Notes under the pieces: generated by a model
Told to the model about the DNA's origin: nothing
Databases searched by the model: none
The model's input: the letters and a program-made list of their open reading frames with translations, nothing else
Part shown: positions 43,279 to 53,236 of the stretch, one piece after another
How the letters are laid out: the number at the start of each line of letters is the position of its first letter
Numbering within the stretch: position 1 is the first letter of the stretch
Assembly: GCA_045645505.1 (NCBI GenBank)
Contig: JAZRIW010000013.1
Span: forward strand, 45,267-109,266
DNA length: 64,000 nt
Direction: 5' to 3'
Source of the DNA: Fumia sp045645505
GTDB taxonomy: Bacteria > Bacillota > Clostridia > Oscillospirales > Ruminococcaceae
Position numbers and translations under genes: made by a program

Positions 43279-45654
43279 ATGGAAGTTCTTGAATATATAA
43301 AAAATAATATATTATATCTTGATGGCGGCACCGGTACTTTGCTGCAGGAAGCAGGACTTATGCCGGGTGAATTGCCGGAACGTTGGAATATTACCCATCC
43401 TGAAATTGTGACGAAAATTCATAGGGATTATTTTGATTCGGGAAGTAATGTTGTAAGTGCAAATACTTTTGGGGCAAATTCCTTGAAATTTTCTGATTCA
43501 GAGCTTGAAGAAATAATTAAAGCCGGAATGGAAAATGTTAAGAGAGCAAGAGCTGAAAGTGAAACAACGCACGAAAAATGGGTAGCGTTAGATATAGGTC
43601 CCAGTGGCAGAATGTTGGCTCCATACGGAGATTTTGATTTTGAGGAAGCGGTAGATGTTTTTTCAAAGACAGTAAGACTTGCTGTAAAATATGGGGCGGA
43701 AATTATATTTATTCAGACAATGAATGATAGTTATGAAACAAAAGCGGCCTTACTTGCGGCAAAGGAAAATTGCAATTTGCCGATTTTTGTGTGTAATGCT
43801 TATAGTGAAGACGGAAAGCTTATGACGGGTGCTAATCCTGAAGCGATGATCGCTATGCTTGAGGGAATGGGTGCAGATGCCATAGGAATGAATTGCTCTT
43901 TGGGCCCTGAAGCTTTAAGAGAAGTAGCCGAAGAATATCTTAAATATTCTTCCTTGCCTGTTATTTTAAAACCAAATGCAGGGCTTCCGAAAGCTGTAAA
44001 TAATAAAACTGTTTATGATGTATCACCTTCAGAATTTGCTGAAGCGGTAAGCAGTCTTGTTAATAAAGGGCTCAGAATTGTGGGCGGTTGTTGCGGTACA
44101 ACACCTCAACATATTTCGGCACTCAAAAAAGATTCAGAAAATATAAAACCATTGCCTATTAAACCTAAGAATATAACCTGGGTTTCTTCATATACTCATG
44201 CTGTTAATTTTAAAGATAGTCCGATTTTAATAGGTGAGAGGATAAATCCCACAGGTAAAAAGCGTTTTAAGGAAGCGCTTAAAGAAAACGATATAGATTA
44301 TATCTTAAAAGAAGGAATTGCCGAACAGGAAAAGGGAGTACATATTTTAGATGTAAATGTAGGACTTCCTGAAATTGATGAGATCAGTATGCTTAAAACT
44401 GCTGTTACAGAGCTTCAAGCAATTATTGATTTGCCGTTGCAGATTGATACTTCCGATATAAAGGCTATGGAAACTGCATTAAGACGATATAACGGGAAGG
44501 CAATGATTAACTCTGTTAATGGTAAAAAAGAGAGCATGGAAAAGATTTTTCCTCTTGCTAAAAAATATGGTGGACTTGTAGTTGCACTTACTCTTGATGA
44601 AAATGGTATTCCTCAGAATGCAGAGGACAGACTCAAGATAGCTAAGAATATTTTAAATGAAGCACAAAAATATGGAGTTTCAAAGAATGATATTATTTTT
44701 GACCCGTTGGCACTGACAGTAAGTGCGGATAATACTGCGGGAAAAGAAACCTTAAAAGCAGTATATCTTATTAAGAATGAGCTTGATTGTCATACACTTT
44801 TAGGTGTTTCCAATGTTTCTTTTGGTCTTCCGCAAAGGGAGATAATAAACAGCAATTTCTTTTCTATTGCATTATGGCAAGGTTTATCGGCGGCTATTAT
44901 GAATCCGTATTCTGATGAGATGATGAAAAGTTATCATGCTTTTAAGGTGCTTTCGGGTAAAGATGAAAATTGTAAGGAGTATATCTCTTTTTCTGAGTCT
45001 TTAGTAACTGAAGATAAAGTAATTAATGTTAATTCAGAAGATAAATTAAATCTTAACAGGGCTATAATAAAAGGACTCAAAGAAGATGCTTCTTTGATTA
45101 CAAAGGAATTGCTTAAAACTAATGAACCTTTAGAAATTATTTCAAAAATGATTATTCCTGCTTTAGATGAAGTAGGAGTTGGATTTGAACAAAAAAAGGT
45201 CTATCTTCCTCAGCTTTTGATGAGCGCAGAGGCTGCTAAATCCGCATTTGAACATATAAAGGGAAGTATGGAAGTTAAAGCTTCTGATAAATGCACAGTA
45301 GTAATTGCTACTGTAAAAGGTGATATTCACGATATAGGAAAGAATATCGTGAAGCTTTTATTGCAAAATTATGGGTTCGATGTTTATGATTTGGGTAAAG
45401 ATGTTGCACCGGAAGTTATTGTAGAAAAAGTTATAGATTTACATGCTCCGTTACTTGGATTAAGTGCTTTGATGACTACAACTGTGCCATATATGGAAGA
45501 AACTATTTCCCTTATAAAAAAAGATGCTCCCTGGTGTAAAGTCGTAGTAGGTGGTGCGGTTTTAAATAAAGAGTATGCGTCTTTAATAGGAGCAGATAAA
45601 TATGCAAAGGATGCAATGGAAACAGTAAGATATGCAGAAACTATAGAGGGCTAA
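43279..45654 (+). CDS. metH: Cobalamin-dependent methionine synthase lacking activation domain
   Basis: This is a 791-residue protein. Domain order: homocysteine methyltransferase (about 1-285; LDGGTGTLLQ, GMNCSLGPEA and GGCCGTTPQH for zinc), pterin-binding barrel (about 310-560; IGERINPTGKKRFK), cap domain (about 575-665) and B12-binding Rossmann domain (about 670-791; GDIHDIGKNIV with H684 as the axial cobalt ligand). It ends where the activation domain would begin in the 1,200-residue E. coli enzyme. It methylates homocysteine using 5-methyl-THF from MetF. Confidence 0.96.
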   Translation: MEVLEYIKNNILYLDGGTGTLLQEAGLMPGELPERWNITHPEIVTKIHRDYFDSGSNVVSANTFGANSLKFSDSELEEIIKAGMENVKRARAESETTHEKWVALDIGPSGRMLAPYGDFDFEEAVDVFSKTVRLAVKYGAEIIFIQTMNDSYETKAALLAAKENCNLPIFVCNAYSEDGKLMTGANPEAMIAMLEGMGADAIGMNCSLGPEALREVAEEYLKYSSLPVILKPNAGLPKAVNNKTVYDVSPSEFAEAVSSLVNKGLRIVGGCCGTTPQHISALKKDSENIKPLPIKPKNITWVSSYTHAVNFKDSPILIGERINPTGKKRFKEALKENDIDYILKEGIAEQEKGVHILDVNVGLPEIDEISMLKTAVTELQAIIDLPLQIDTSDIKAMETALRRYNGKAMINSVNGKKESMEKIFPLAKKYGGLVVALTLDENGIPQNAEDRLKIAKNILNEAQKYGVSKNDIIFDPLALTVSADNTAGKETLKAVYLIKNELDCHTLLGVSNVSFGLPQREIINSNFFSIALWQGLSAAIMNPYSDEMMKSYHAFKVLSGKDENCKEYISFSESLVTEDKVINVNSEDKLNLNRAIIKGLKEDASLITKELLKTNEPLEIISKMIIPALDEVGVGFEQKKVYLPQLLMSAEAAKSAFEHIKGSMEVKASDKCTVVIATVKGDIHDIGKNIVKLLLQNYGFDVYDLGKDVAPEVIVEKVIDLHAPLLGLSALMTTTVPYMEETISLIKKDAPWCKVVVGGAVLNKEYASLIGADKYAKDAMETVRYAETIEG

Positions 45655-45655
45655 G

Positions 45656-46888
45656 ATGAAAGGGAAAATTATATTATTTATTAAGTGGGTATTATTGACA
45701 GTTGTTTTGGGCGTGGGATGTGGATTTTCAGGGGCAATTTTTGCAAAATCGATTGAATTTGTAACAGATTTACGCGGACAAAACCCATGGATTATACTCT
45801 TATTACCATTAGGCGGAGTTTTAATAGTTTATCTTTATAAGTTATTAAAAGTAAAAGGTGTTGGAACACCACAAATATTTGAGGGAGCTTGCAGTGATAA
45901 AAAGGTCCCTTGCTTATTGACCCCTGCTGTTTTTATAGCTTCGGTTGTTACTCATTTGCTTGGTGGTTCTGCAGGAAGAGAAGGTGCTGCTTTACAGATG
46001 GGCGGTGGTCTTTCTGCGTTACTTTGTAGAATTTTTAAGCTCGATGAAAATTTAAGAAGAATTATGACTATATGTGGAATGGGTGCTTTTTTCTCGGCAC
46101 TTTTCGGAACGCCATTGGGAGCTTGTGTTTTTGCAGTTGAGGTCATACATAAAAAAGAGTATTTTAAAGCAATTTTCCCGACTCTTTTAGCAAGTATTGT
46201 TGCATTTTTCACTTCTGTTTTTTTAGGTGTAAAACCTGAAAGATTTGCAGTAAGTGTTCTGCCTGATTTTAATTTCAGTATCCTTTTAAAAATGATATTG
46301 ATAGCTTTTTGTTGTGGAGTTCTGAGCATATTTTTTTGCAGAACTATGCATTTATTCAAAAAGCTTTTTAAGAAAATTTTTGTAAATGATTTTATTTGTG
46401 CAATAATTGGCGGTGTGCTGATTGTATTTATGACTATTCTTGTAGGAAATATGGATTATAATGGAAGTGGTATGGAGCTTATTATAAGAGCATTTGAAGG
46501 AGCTGCAATAAGACCATGGGATTTTATTTTGAAAATTCTTTTTACTGCTGTAACCATTGCAGCAGGGTATAAGGGAGGAGAAATTATCCCGACATTTTGT
46601 GTTGGTGCTACTTTTGGCGCTGTAATTTCTGCTTTACTCGGAGTAAGCCCCGTTTTTGGTGCGGCAGTTGGAATGGCAGCACTTTTTGCAGGTGTTACAA
46701 ATTGTCCTATTGCTACTGTGTTTTTATCTATTGAAATGTTTGGAGGAGTTGGATTAGGATATTTTATTCTTATAATAGCTGTATGCTTTTTCTTCTCAGG
46801 AAAAGATAATCTTTATAATAATGAAAAATTTAAATTTTCTGATTTGAGATTAATTAAAAAGGTTGGGATAAAAGATGGCACTCGCTAA
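45656..46888 (+). CDS. CLC-family chloride channel or H+/anion antiporter
   Basis: This 410-residue polytopic protein carries CLC selectivity-filter motifs: GGSAGREGAALQMG (variant of GxxGREGP), and GYKGGEIIPTFCVGATFGAVI in the C-half. The final GREGP proline is Ala here. It has no cytosolic CBS domains. It starts one base after metH, so it is in the same transcript, with no obvious metabolic link. Fluoride-exporting CLC-F proteins have different filter motifs. Confidence 0.88.
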   Translation: MKGKIILFIKWVLLTVVLGVGCGFSGAIFAKSIEFVTDLRGQNPWIILLLPLGGVLIVYLYKLLKVKGVGTPQIFEGACSDKKVPCLLTPAVFIASVVTHLLGGSAGREGAALQMGGGLSALLCRIFKLDENLRRIMTICGMGAFFSALFGTPLGACVFAVEVIHKKEYFKAIFPTLLASIVAFFTSVFLGVKPERFAVSVLPDFNFSILLKMILIAFCCGVLSIFFCRTMHLFKKLFKKIFVNDFICAIIGGVLIVFMTILVGNMDYNGSGMELIIRAFEGAAIRPWDFILKILFTAVTIAAGYKGGEIIPTFCVGATFGAVISALLGVSPVFGAAVGMAALFAGVTNCPIATVFLSIEMFGGVGLGYFILIIAVCFFFSGKDNLYNNEKFKFSDLRLIKKVGIKDGTR

Positions 46889-47630
46889 TTTGAAGTTTTA
46901 TAGTGAATCACTCGGCATGCAGACGGAAATTTATATTGTCATACCGCAAAAAAGTACAACCGGTGAAATAGGTATAGAAAACAATGCTAAAAAAGAAAAA
47001 TATAAATGTCTTTATTTGCTTCATGGATTAAGTGATGACCATTCTATATGGCTTCGCAGAACATCTATCGAAAGATATGCGACAGATTATGGAATTTGTG
47101 TTGTTATGCCCTGCGCTCATAAAAGTTTTTATACTGATATGAAGTATGGTATGAAGTATTATACTTATATTGCAAAAGAATTGCCAAAAATTGTAAGAGA
47201 GTTTTTTAATGTTTCTGATAAAAGAGAGGATAATTTTATAGCAGGACTTTCTATGGGTGGATATGGTGCTTTAAAAATTGCCTTGCGTGAAAATGAAACT
47301 TTTTGTGCAGCAGCCGGTATTTCATCTGTTACAAGGTTGGTACGCGATGACTTTAATGATGTATTGGTGCCTATTTTAGGAGAAAACCTTGAGATCCTTT
47401 CAGAAGATGATTTATTTTATCTTGCAGAAGAAACTGATAAAAAGAATATAAAGCCACGACTTTATATGGCAGTCGGCACAGAAGATTTCCTTTATGATGA
47501 TAATCAAAAATTAAGGGAAAAAATTGAGTCTTTAAATTATGATTATACTTATATTGAATCGGAAGGTGCACATACCTGGGAATTCTGGGATGAGTATATT
47601 CAAAAAGTTTTAAAGTGGATGTTTAAATAA
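46875..47630 (+). CDS. Esterase of the S-formylglutathione hydrolase/tributyrin esterase type
   Basis: This 251-residue alpha/beta hydrolase has no signal peptide. The oxyanion segment is YLLHGLSDDHSIW, the nucleophile elbow GLSMGGYGALK, and the acid and histidine are in AVGTEDFLYDDN and ESEGAHTWEFWDEY. It fits the EstA-like esterase D family acting on short acyl or acetylated sugars. The start overlaps the CLC gene by 14 bases with GGTTGGGAT upstream. Confidence 0.88.
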   Translation: MALANLKFYSESLGMQTEIYIVIPQKSTTGEIGIENNAKKEKYKCLYLLHGLSDDHSIWLRRTSIERYATDYGICVVMPCAHKSFYTDMKYGMKYYTYIAKELPKIVREFFNVSDKREDNFIAGLSMGGYGALKIALRENETFCAAAGISSVTRLVRDDFNDVLVPILGENLEILSEDDLFYLAEETDKKNIKPRLYMAVGTEDFLYDDNQKLREKIESLNYDYTYIESEGAHTWEFWDEYIQKVLKWMFK

Positions 47631-47668
47631 AAAAAGCCTGATAGCTTACAAGCTATCAGGCTTTTTAT
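47631..47668. terminator. Bidirectional terminator
   Basis: AAAAAGCCTGATAGCTT and AGCTATCAGGCTTTTT pair around ACA, between the esterase and the convergent mscL. Confidence 0.92.
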
Positions 47669-48090
47669 TATTTTTTCAACAAATCGCGAATTTCTGTAAG
47701 TAATTCTGCTTCTGTAGGCTTTGCAGGTTCTTCCTCTTTGACAGTTTCTTCTTCTTTTTTTCTTAATTTTTCAGATGTTTTGGTTATAAAACGGATAGCG
47801 AAGAAAATAGAAAGTGCGATGATTAAGAAATCCACTATATTCTGAATGAAATTACCGTATAAAATAGCGGCTTCAGGTTTAATTACAGTATCGTTTTCGA
47901 TTACTGCGGGACTTAAAACGAATTTCAGAGCTTTAAACTCCATACCTGCAGTTAAAAAACCGAAAAGTGGCATAATGATATCATTTACAAGTGATGTTAC
48001 GATTTTTCCGAAAGCACCACCGATAATAACACCGACTGCCATGTCAAAAATATTTCCTTTAAGTGCGAATTCTTTAAACTCTTTCCACAT
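47668..48090 (-). CDS. mscL: Large-conductance mechanosensitive channel
   Basis: This 140-residue pentameric membrane channel opens under membrane tension during hypo-osmotic shock. The ATG at 48090 gives the family start MWKEFKEFALKGNIFDMAVG and has AGGAGT upstream. TM1 (VGVIIGGAFGKIVTSLVNDIIMP), TM2 (FLIIALSIFFAIRFI) and the charged C-terminal helix are intact. It is monocistronic. Confidence 0.97.
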   Translation of the reverse strand: MWKEFKEFALKGNIFDMAVGVIIGGAFGKIVTSLVNDIIMPLFGFLTAGMEFKALKFVLSPAVIENDTVIKPEAAILYGNFIQNIVDFLIIALSIFFAIRFITKTSEKLRKKEEETVKEEEPAKPTEAELLTEIRDLLKK

Positions 48091-48197
48091 ATTAAAAACT
48101 CCTTTCATTTAACATTATAGCTTTTAAAAAGACAATTTTCAACCTTTTTTAAAAATTAAGAATTATTATTTCTTAAAAAAATAATTTTAGTTCACTG

Positions 48198-49445
48198 TTA
48201 ATTAATATTCCAGAATTTTTTCCATATCGGTGTAGTGATAAAGCTAAAAATCAAACCAATTAAAGCTAATACTCCCCAGGAGATTACAGTGACATTCCAG
48301 CCAAAGTTTTCGGCTGTATAACCATATAAAATATTTGCGATAACACCGGAAAAAGTGGCAAATGCATTGATTATTCCGGCAACCATACCAGCTTTGTTAT
48401 ATTTTGTATATGCAGCAGGGATTTCTACTGCTGAAAATTGGTGGATAGAATTTTTAAATGTGTTGATTAAGGTAATTAATATTACTACTAAAATAAGCGG
48501 GATGTGTCCTATGAATGAAAGGATAATTAAGAGTGGGAGTGAGAATAAAAATAATATTCCTACCATTGTTGTTGGTAATTTGAATATTTTTGGATACAGT
48601 AAAACTACCCATAATACTGCTGCAAGATTAGCACAAGTTGAAAGTGCAGTTAATGTGCTGGAGAATCCGGAAGATACATTATAACTTTCCATAATCATTG
48701 TGGGCATCCAGCTGTTTATTCCTGCGTTTATAAGACTTTTTGCAACTGTTGGAATTATCAGAAGAATTGCACCACTTGATATCATAAGTTTAAAGAGACC
48801 AATATTATCAGAGCTGTTTTGTGTAGTGGTTTTTTTGGTTTCATTTGTTACCACCGGCAATTTATCAACAGCTTTTTTATTTGAGAAAAATACAATTACT
48901 ATAAATGCAATAATGGATATTGCTAACAGTATATAAGAAAGTGCAAACAAATCACGCCAGTTATTTACAAGGGCTGCTATGAGATAACTTACAATATTAC
49001 CACAGGTTATGCCTAAAGGCATTATGTACATCCATTTTCTTCTATAAGAATCGTTGACATATTCGGCAACTATTTTTAAAAGTGATGGCCATATGCCAAA
49101 TTGAGCTATACCGCACAGGCCTCTTGCAATAAATATAACCCAGAAAGTTGGGGATATTGACATAGCAATATTTGCAAAAATTGTCACTATTACTCCTGCA
49201 GAGATAATCTTAAAAGGGGATATTTTATCTACGAAATAACTGCCTATGATTTGTGATAAACAGTAGGTGATATTAAAGCTTGACATAATAATTCCTGAGT
49301 CAACCTTTGTGAAATAACCTTCCTCGACAATCCCTGCAATAGCCGCAGCATATGCGTTTCTTGTAAATCCTATAATTGTATAAGTGGCAAAAGAAATTAT
49401 GAGTAAGATTAAACTCATTTTTTTATCTTCCAGATGTTTATTCAT
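48198..49445 (-). CDS. MFS transporter, possibly for the BMC-linked substrate
   Basis: This is a 415-residue major facilitator with 12 predicted helices and a long central cytosolic loop containing Thr/Lys. GIWPSLLKIVAEYVNDSYRRKW resembles the RxE/R-type loop of the GlpT/UhpT and anion:cation symporter groups. It follows the amidohydrolase gene on the same strand but is separated by a terminator hairpin. It may import a sugar, sugar phosphate or sugar acid for the adjacent pathway. Confidence 0.85.
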   Translation of the reverse strand: MNKHLEDKKMSLILLIISFATYTIIGFTRNAYAAAIAGIVEEGYFTKVDSGIIMSSFNITYCLSQIIGSYFVDKISPFKIISAGVIVTIFANIAMSISPTFWVIFIARGLCGIAQFGIWPSLLKIVAEYVNDSYRRKWMYIMPLGITCGNIVSYLIAALVNNWRDLFALSYILLAISIIAFIVIVFFSNKKAVDKLPVVTNETKKTTTQNSSDNIGLFKLMISSGAILLIIPTVAKSLINAGINSWMPTMIMESYNVSSGFSSTLTALSTCANLAAVLWVVLLYPKIFKLPTTMVGILFLFSLPLLIILSFIGHIPLILVVILITLINTFKNSIHQFSAVEIPAAYTKYNKAGMVAGIINAFATFSGVIANILYGYTAENFGWNVTVISWGVLALIGLIFSFITTPIWKKFWNIN

Positions 49446-49486
49446 TTTGAATTATCCTTCTTTTTTAGTTGATTTTATTATAAAAG

Positions 49487-49524
49487 ACTCTGCCAAAATT
49501 AAAAAATTTTGGCAGAGTATTTTT
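49487..49524. terminator. Terminator between the amidohydrolase and MFS genes
   Basis: ACTCTGCCAAAAT (from 49487) and ATTTTGGCAGAGT (to 49518) form a 13-bp stem. On the minus strand it is followed by CTTTTAT, giving partial or full termination after the amidohydrolase. Confidence 0.75.
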
Positions 49525-49525
49525 A

Positions 49526-50578
49526 TTAACCATAAATAGATTTTCTTGCACCTTCAATGATTTCAACTGCATTATTATACATAATATCTTCGATATCCTG
49601 TTTTGTGAGATTTAATTCCTCTGCAGCGCGTTTGAAAGCAAGTAATTCTTCGTAAGCAAAGAAGGTAATCTTTTCAGCTTCTTCAGCTGATACTTCTCTC
49701 AAATGAGGATCCTGATTGGGATCACCATATAATCCGGGAGGAATGAGATTTATATATGTGTTGTTTTCTTCAATTCTTCTGCAACGCATACGTAAAATAG
49801 GCATATCTGTACCAAACATTACGTGTTTTGGTCCAGCGTGTTTAATTACTTCACGGATAGCTGTTACAGATGAGTTTGCACTGAAGTCAAACATAAGGTC
49901 AGGAACTTCTTTAAGTACATCGAAAGCATTTCCGATATCATTGTCTGTATAAGCTCTACCAACGTGAGCGACAATAAGACGAACATTGGGGAATTCTTTT
50001 TTGATTTCAACAATCTGAGCTAAATTTACAGGCTCTTTTAAACGACCGTCTCTTGGAATATGAAGCATCACAATTCCGCCCATTTCATCCATTCTCTTAA
50101 GCTGATGTTTGGGGAAGAAATCGAGAATTCTGATTTCATTTTTGGGAAGATAAGCAGGAGCTTTATCCAAATAGGATTTTAATCCAAGGAATCCGCCTTC
50201 GCGTACTTTCTTTTCAATTTCGTCTGCACTTTCTGTAGGGCAGCTGTAGTAAAGTGCAGGGAAGTCATATTTCTTTGATTCTTCTGATACATAAACGTTG
50301 TTTTTATAAGATCCTCCGCCACCTGAGAAAATCAAAGCTTTTACATCTTTGCCCGGGAACATAAGCTGATATGTTTCCTGTAAATCAGCAACACTGTTTT
50401 CAGGTGCAACAAGGCTGGGCCAGGTAACAGTTATTTTTTTTCTTTCCGGATTTGGTGCTTCTTTAAAATCTTTGCGCCATACATGTGTATGTATGTCAAT
50501 TATTTTTTCAGGAAGAAAGTCTTTTAATTCTTCTTCATATACTTTTTTGTCATACGCTGTAACTTCAAATAAAGCCAT
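49526..50578 (-). CDS. Amidohydrolase-family protein of the BMC upper pathway
   Basis: This 350-residue amidohydrolase 2-type TIM barrel has metal-ligand regions in KIIDIHTHVWRKD, MLHIPRDGR, LIVAHVGRAY and VMFGTDMPIL. It is a paralogue-level relative of the shorter protein at 40.3-41.1 kb, but with long insertions. It is the last gene of the run from the isomerase at 56.4 kb. It may open a lactone or hydrolyse an amide of the sugar substrate. Confidence 0.82.
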   Translation of the reverse strand: MALFEVTAYDKKVYEEELKDFLPEKIIDIHTHVWRKDFKEAPNPERKKITVTWPSLVAPENSVADLQETYQLMFPGKDVKALIFSGGGGSYKNNVYVSEESKKYDFPALYYSCPTESADEIEKKVREGGFLGLKSYLDKAPAYLPKNEIRILDFFPKHQLKRMDEMGGIVMLHIPRDGRLKEPVNLAQIVEIKKEFPNVRLIVAHVGRAYTDNDIGNAFDVLKEVPDLMFDFSANSSVTAIREVIKHAGPKHVMFGTDMPILRMRCRRIEENNTYINLIPPGLYGDPNQDPHLREVSAEEAEKITFFAYEELLAFKRAAEELNLTKQDIEDIMYNNAVEIIEGARKSIYG

Positions 50579-50596
50579 AATATTTACCTCACTTTT

Positions 50597-52057
50597 TTAT
50601 TTTAATAATTTTGCTTTTTCCTTATAATCTGCCAATATCGGGGCAAATTGAGCTGTTTTTTGTGTGTCAGGATATAAAATTTTCTCTTTTACAGCGAGTT
50701 TATTATATCCTTCGTTTACATCGCTATATATCTTTGCACCGGCACCTGCTAAAATTGCAGCTCCTACACAAGCCAGGTCTGCAACAGCAGGTATTCTCAC
50801 AGGAAGCCCTGATATATCGGATAAAAGTTGTGACCACGCGGGGCTTTTAGATGCTCCGCCCGAGAGAATAATGCCATTTTCTGACGGCTTGGTTTTAAAG
50901 TCTTCCATCATCCATAAAACCTGGAAGACAACGCCTTCCATTACAGCTAATGCCATATTGATTTTATTATGTGATAAATCAAGTCCTATGAAACTTGCTC
51001 TTGTAAGTCTTTGCTGGTCTCCGCATTTACCTGCAAAGGGATAAAAATATAATCCCTCTGTAGCAGCATTGACATTTAAAACTTCGCTGTCGATAACATT
51101 ATAAGGTAATAAATCTTCAGAAGAAACCGATTTTCTTAACCAGTCAAGACATACTCCGCCTGATGAAAGGGATTGTAAAGAACCCCATTTATCTTTTACC
51201 GCTGAGATAGACTGGCTGAGTTTTGATTCAAAATCAGGTTCATTACCGATAGCTGTTACAACCCAACAAGTACCGGAACCTATCATAATGTCACCATCGT
51301 TAATTGCACCGGCACCTAATGCTACTGCATATTGGTCATGTGCACCTGATACTAAAACAGCATCAGGTGATATATTCAGTTCTTTAGCTGCTTTTTCGGT
51401 AAGTTTTCCGATCTTTTCTCCTGAAGGAACGAGTTTTGCAAGTTTTGTTTCATCAATCCCTGCAAATTCAAGTAATTTTTTATCATATGTTTTGAGTTTA
51501 ATGTTACAAAGCTGATTGATCCCTGCATTTGATAAATCAACTGCGGGAATACCTGTCATCTTCATTGATACATAATCAGGAACACTCAAAAACATATTTG
51601 TTTTTGAAAAGGTTTCGGGCTCATTTTCTTTAAGCCAGCGAATTATGATGGCGGGTAATTTATTACAGAGATGCCATCCGGTTAACCCGTACATCACATC
51701 ATCATCGCCAACTTCTTTTAAAAAGGCTTCTTTTTCTTTTGTACCACGAGTGTCATTCCAGACAATGGCAGGTCTTAAAGCATTGTTGTTTTCATCAACC
51801 GGAACGATTGTCCCTCCCTGAGTTGAGAGGGAAATCGCTGCAATATTATCAGAAATCTCTTTTTTGTTACAAGTTTCTCTGACGGTCTCGACAATTGCGT
51901 TCCACCAATCTTCGGAATTTTGCTCGCTGAAACCTACTTTAGGTGTACTGAGCGGATATCCGCGATATGCATGTGCGATGAGGTTTCCGTCTTCTGAAAA
52001 CAAGAGCGTTTTAGTTCCGGTTGTACCTACATCAATTCCTAATAGATATTTTTTCAT
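50597..52057 (-). CDS. FGGY-family carbohydrate kinase, xylulokinase-like
   Basis: This 486-residue kinase has the N-terminal phosphate loop GIDVGTTGTKTLLFS, a substrate site in SLSTQGGTIVPVD and WNDTRG, the adenosine/catalytic region SGAHDQYAVALGAGA, and the C-terminal ILSGGASKSPAW. It phosphorylates a ketose or polyol. FGGY members range from xylulose to erythrulose and autoinducer-2, so the substrate is open. It shares one base with the nagA stop (TAATG), so the two are translationally coupled. Confidence 0.88.
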   Translation of the reverse strand: MKKYLLGIDVGTTGTKTLLFSEDGNLIAHAYRGYPLSTPKVGFSEQNSEDWWNAIVETVRETCNKKEISDNIAAISLSTQGGTIVPVDENNNALRPAIVWNDTRGTKEKEAFLKEVGDDDVMYGLTGWHLCNKLPAIIIRWLKENEPETFSKTNMFLSVPDYVSMKMTGIPAVDLSNAGINQLCNIKLKTYDKKLLEFAGIDETKLAKLVPSGEKIGKLTEKAAKELNISPDAVLVSGAHDQYAVALGAGAINDGDIMIGSGTCWVVTAIGNEPDFESKLSQSISAVKDKWGSLQSLSSGGVCLDWLRKSVSSEDLLPYNVIDSEVLNVNAATEGLYFYPFAGKCGDQQRLTRASFIGLDLSHNKINMALAVMEGVVFQVLWMMEDFKTKPSENGIILSGGASKSPAWSQLLSDISGLPVRIPAVADLACVGAAILAGAGAKIYSDVNEGYNKLAVKEKILYPDTQKTAQFAPILADYKEKAKLLK

Positions 52058-53220
52058 TATTTATTATCCACCATGAGTTCGCCTTCTAAAAATACTTTTT
52101 CGATGCGAATCATATCATCCATAATAATAAGGTTTGCTTTTTTTCCTGCTTCAATAGAACCTACTTTATCGTCAATTCCCAAAAGTTTAGCCGGATTTGC
52201 AGTAGCCATTCTTATAGCGTGACAAATTCCATGACCTGTATGTACCATAAGATTGCGGCACGCACTATCAAGTGTCATACGGCTTCCTGCTAATCTGCCT
52301 TCGTCGTCGTAGTTTAAATCAGGTCCGTAGAAGATACCTAATTCTTCGTTATTCTTATAATTTCCTGTACTCATCATAGAGTCAGAAATAAGAATCATTT
52401 TTTCGACACCTTTAGTTTTTACGATAAGTTTTACTTTGTCAGGAACAACGTGGATTCCAACTTCATCAACAATGAGTTCAGCATACATATCAGGATTATA
52501 GAGTGTGTAATCATCACAGCCTGCTCCCAAGCTTCCCTGACAACGTCCCGGGGTGCTACCTGCATTGGTGTGATGAGTTTGCACTTTTACGCCATATTTG
52601 GCAACACGTCGGCATTGCTCAGAATTAGCATTTGAATGTCCCAAAGCGAAAATAGCTTCCGGGTGAGTTTCATGAACATAAGCCATAAACTCATCAATTC
52701 CTTCCATTGAAGGAGAAATTGCCCATATTCTTACCAAATCGCCTAAGGAGGTTACAAGACGCTCATAATCTTCTTTTTTGATTTCACCGGACCATTTGCA
52801 GGAATTGCGGAAACTACCGCCACCTCCCATATAAGGGCCTTCCATATACAGTCCGTCCATAATACGGCCTGCACCTGTTTTACTTGCTTTAAGTACATTT
52901 TCTGCTCCCTCAATCATTTCATCAAGGGATACATTCATATAAAATGTAGGAAGTATGGTAGTAACTCCGTGTTTTATAAAAAATTCAGAACACTCTGTGG
53001 GGCATTCATAAAATGAATAGGAACCAACTCCGTGACAGTGAATATCTACAAGACCGGGAGCAGTGTATTTTCCTTTTGCATCTATAATTTCAGCATTTTC
53101 AGGAATTGTTACATTTTTAGCATCGTCTGCTTTTAAAATTTTACCCTTGTCAAATAAAACTACACCGTCGAAAATAATTCCATCTACTAAAACAATTTTG
53201 GTGTTTATAATAGCTTTCAT
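52057..53220 (-). CDS. nagA: N-acetylglucosamine-6-phosphate deacetylase-like
   Basis: This 387-residue metal-dependent amidohydrolase has VDIHCHGVGSYSF, LYMEGPYMGGGGSFRNSCKW (metal-ligand Glu), ALGHSNANSEQC, QTHHTNAGST and LISDSMMSTGNY. These correspond to the NagA His/Glu/Asp active site, although the last motif reads SDS where classical NagA has SDA. It removes acetate from an N-acetylated sugar phosphate. Context with two NagB-like proteins supports an amino sugar or a relative. It is 17 bp downstream of NagB-like 1. Confidence 0.85.
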   Translation of the reverse strand: MKAIINTKIVLVDGIIFDGVVLFDKGKILKADDAKNVTIPENAEIIDAKGKYTAPGLVDIHCHGVGSYSFYECPTECSEFFIKHGVTTILPTFYMNVSLDEMIEGAENVLKASKTGAGRIMDGLYMEGPYMGGGGSFRNSCKWSGEIKKEDYERLVTSLGDLVRIWAISPSMEGIDEFMAYVHETHPEAIFALGHSNANSEQCRRVAKYGVKVQTHHTNAGSTPGRCQGSLGAGCDDYTLYNPDMYAELIVDEVGIHVVPDKVKLIVKTKGVEKMILISDSMMSTGNYKNNEELGIFYGPDLNYDDEGRLAGSRMTLDSACRNLMVHTGHGICHAIRMATANPAKLLGIDDKVGSIEAGKKANLIIMDDMIRIEKVFLEGELMVDNK

Positions 53221-53236
53221 AAATTTTCTCCTATAA

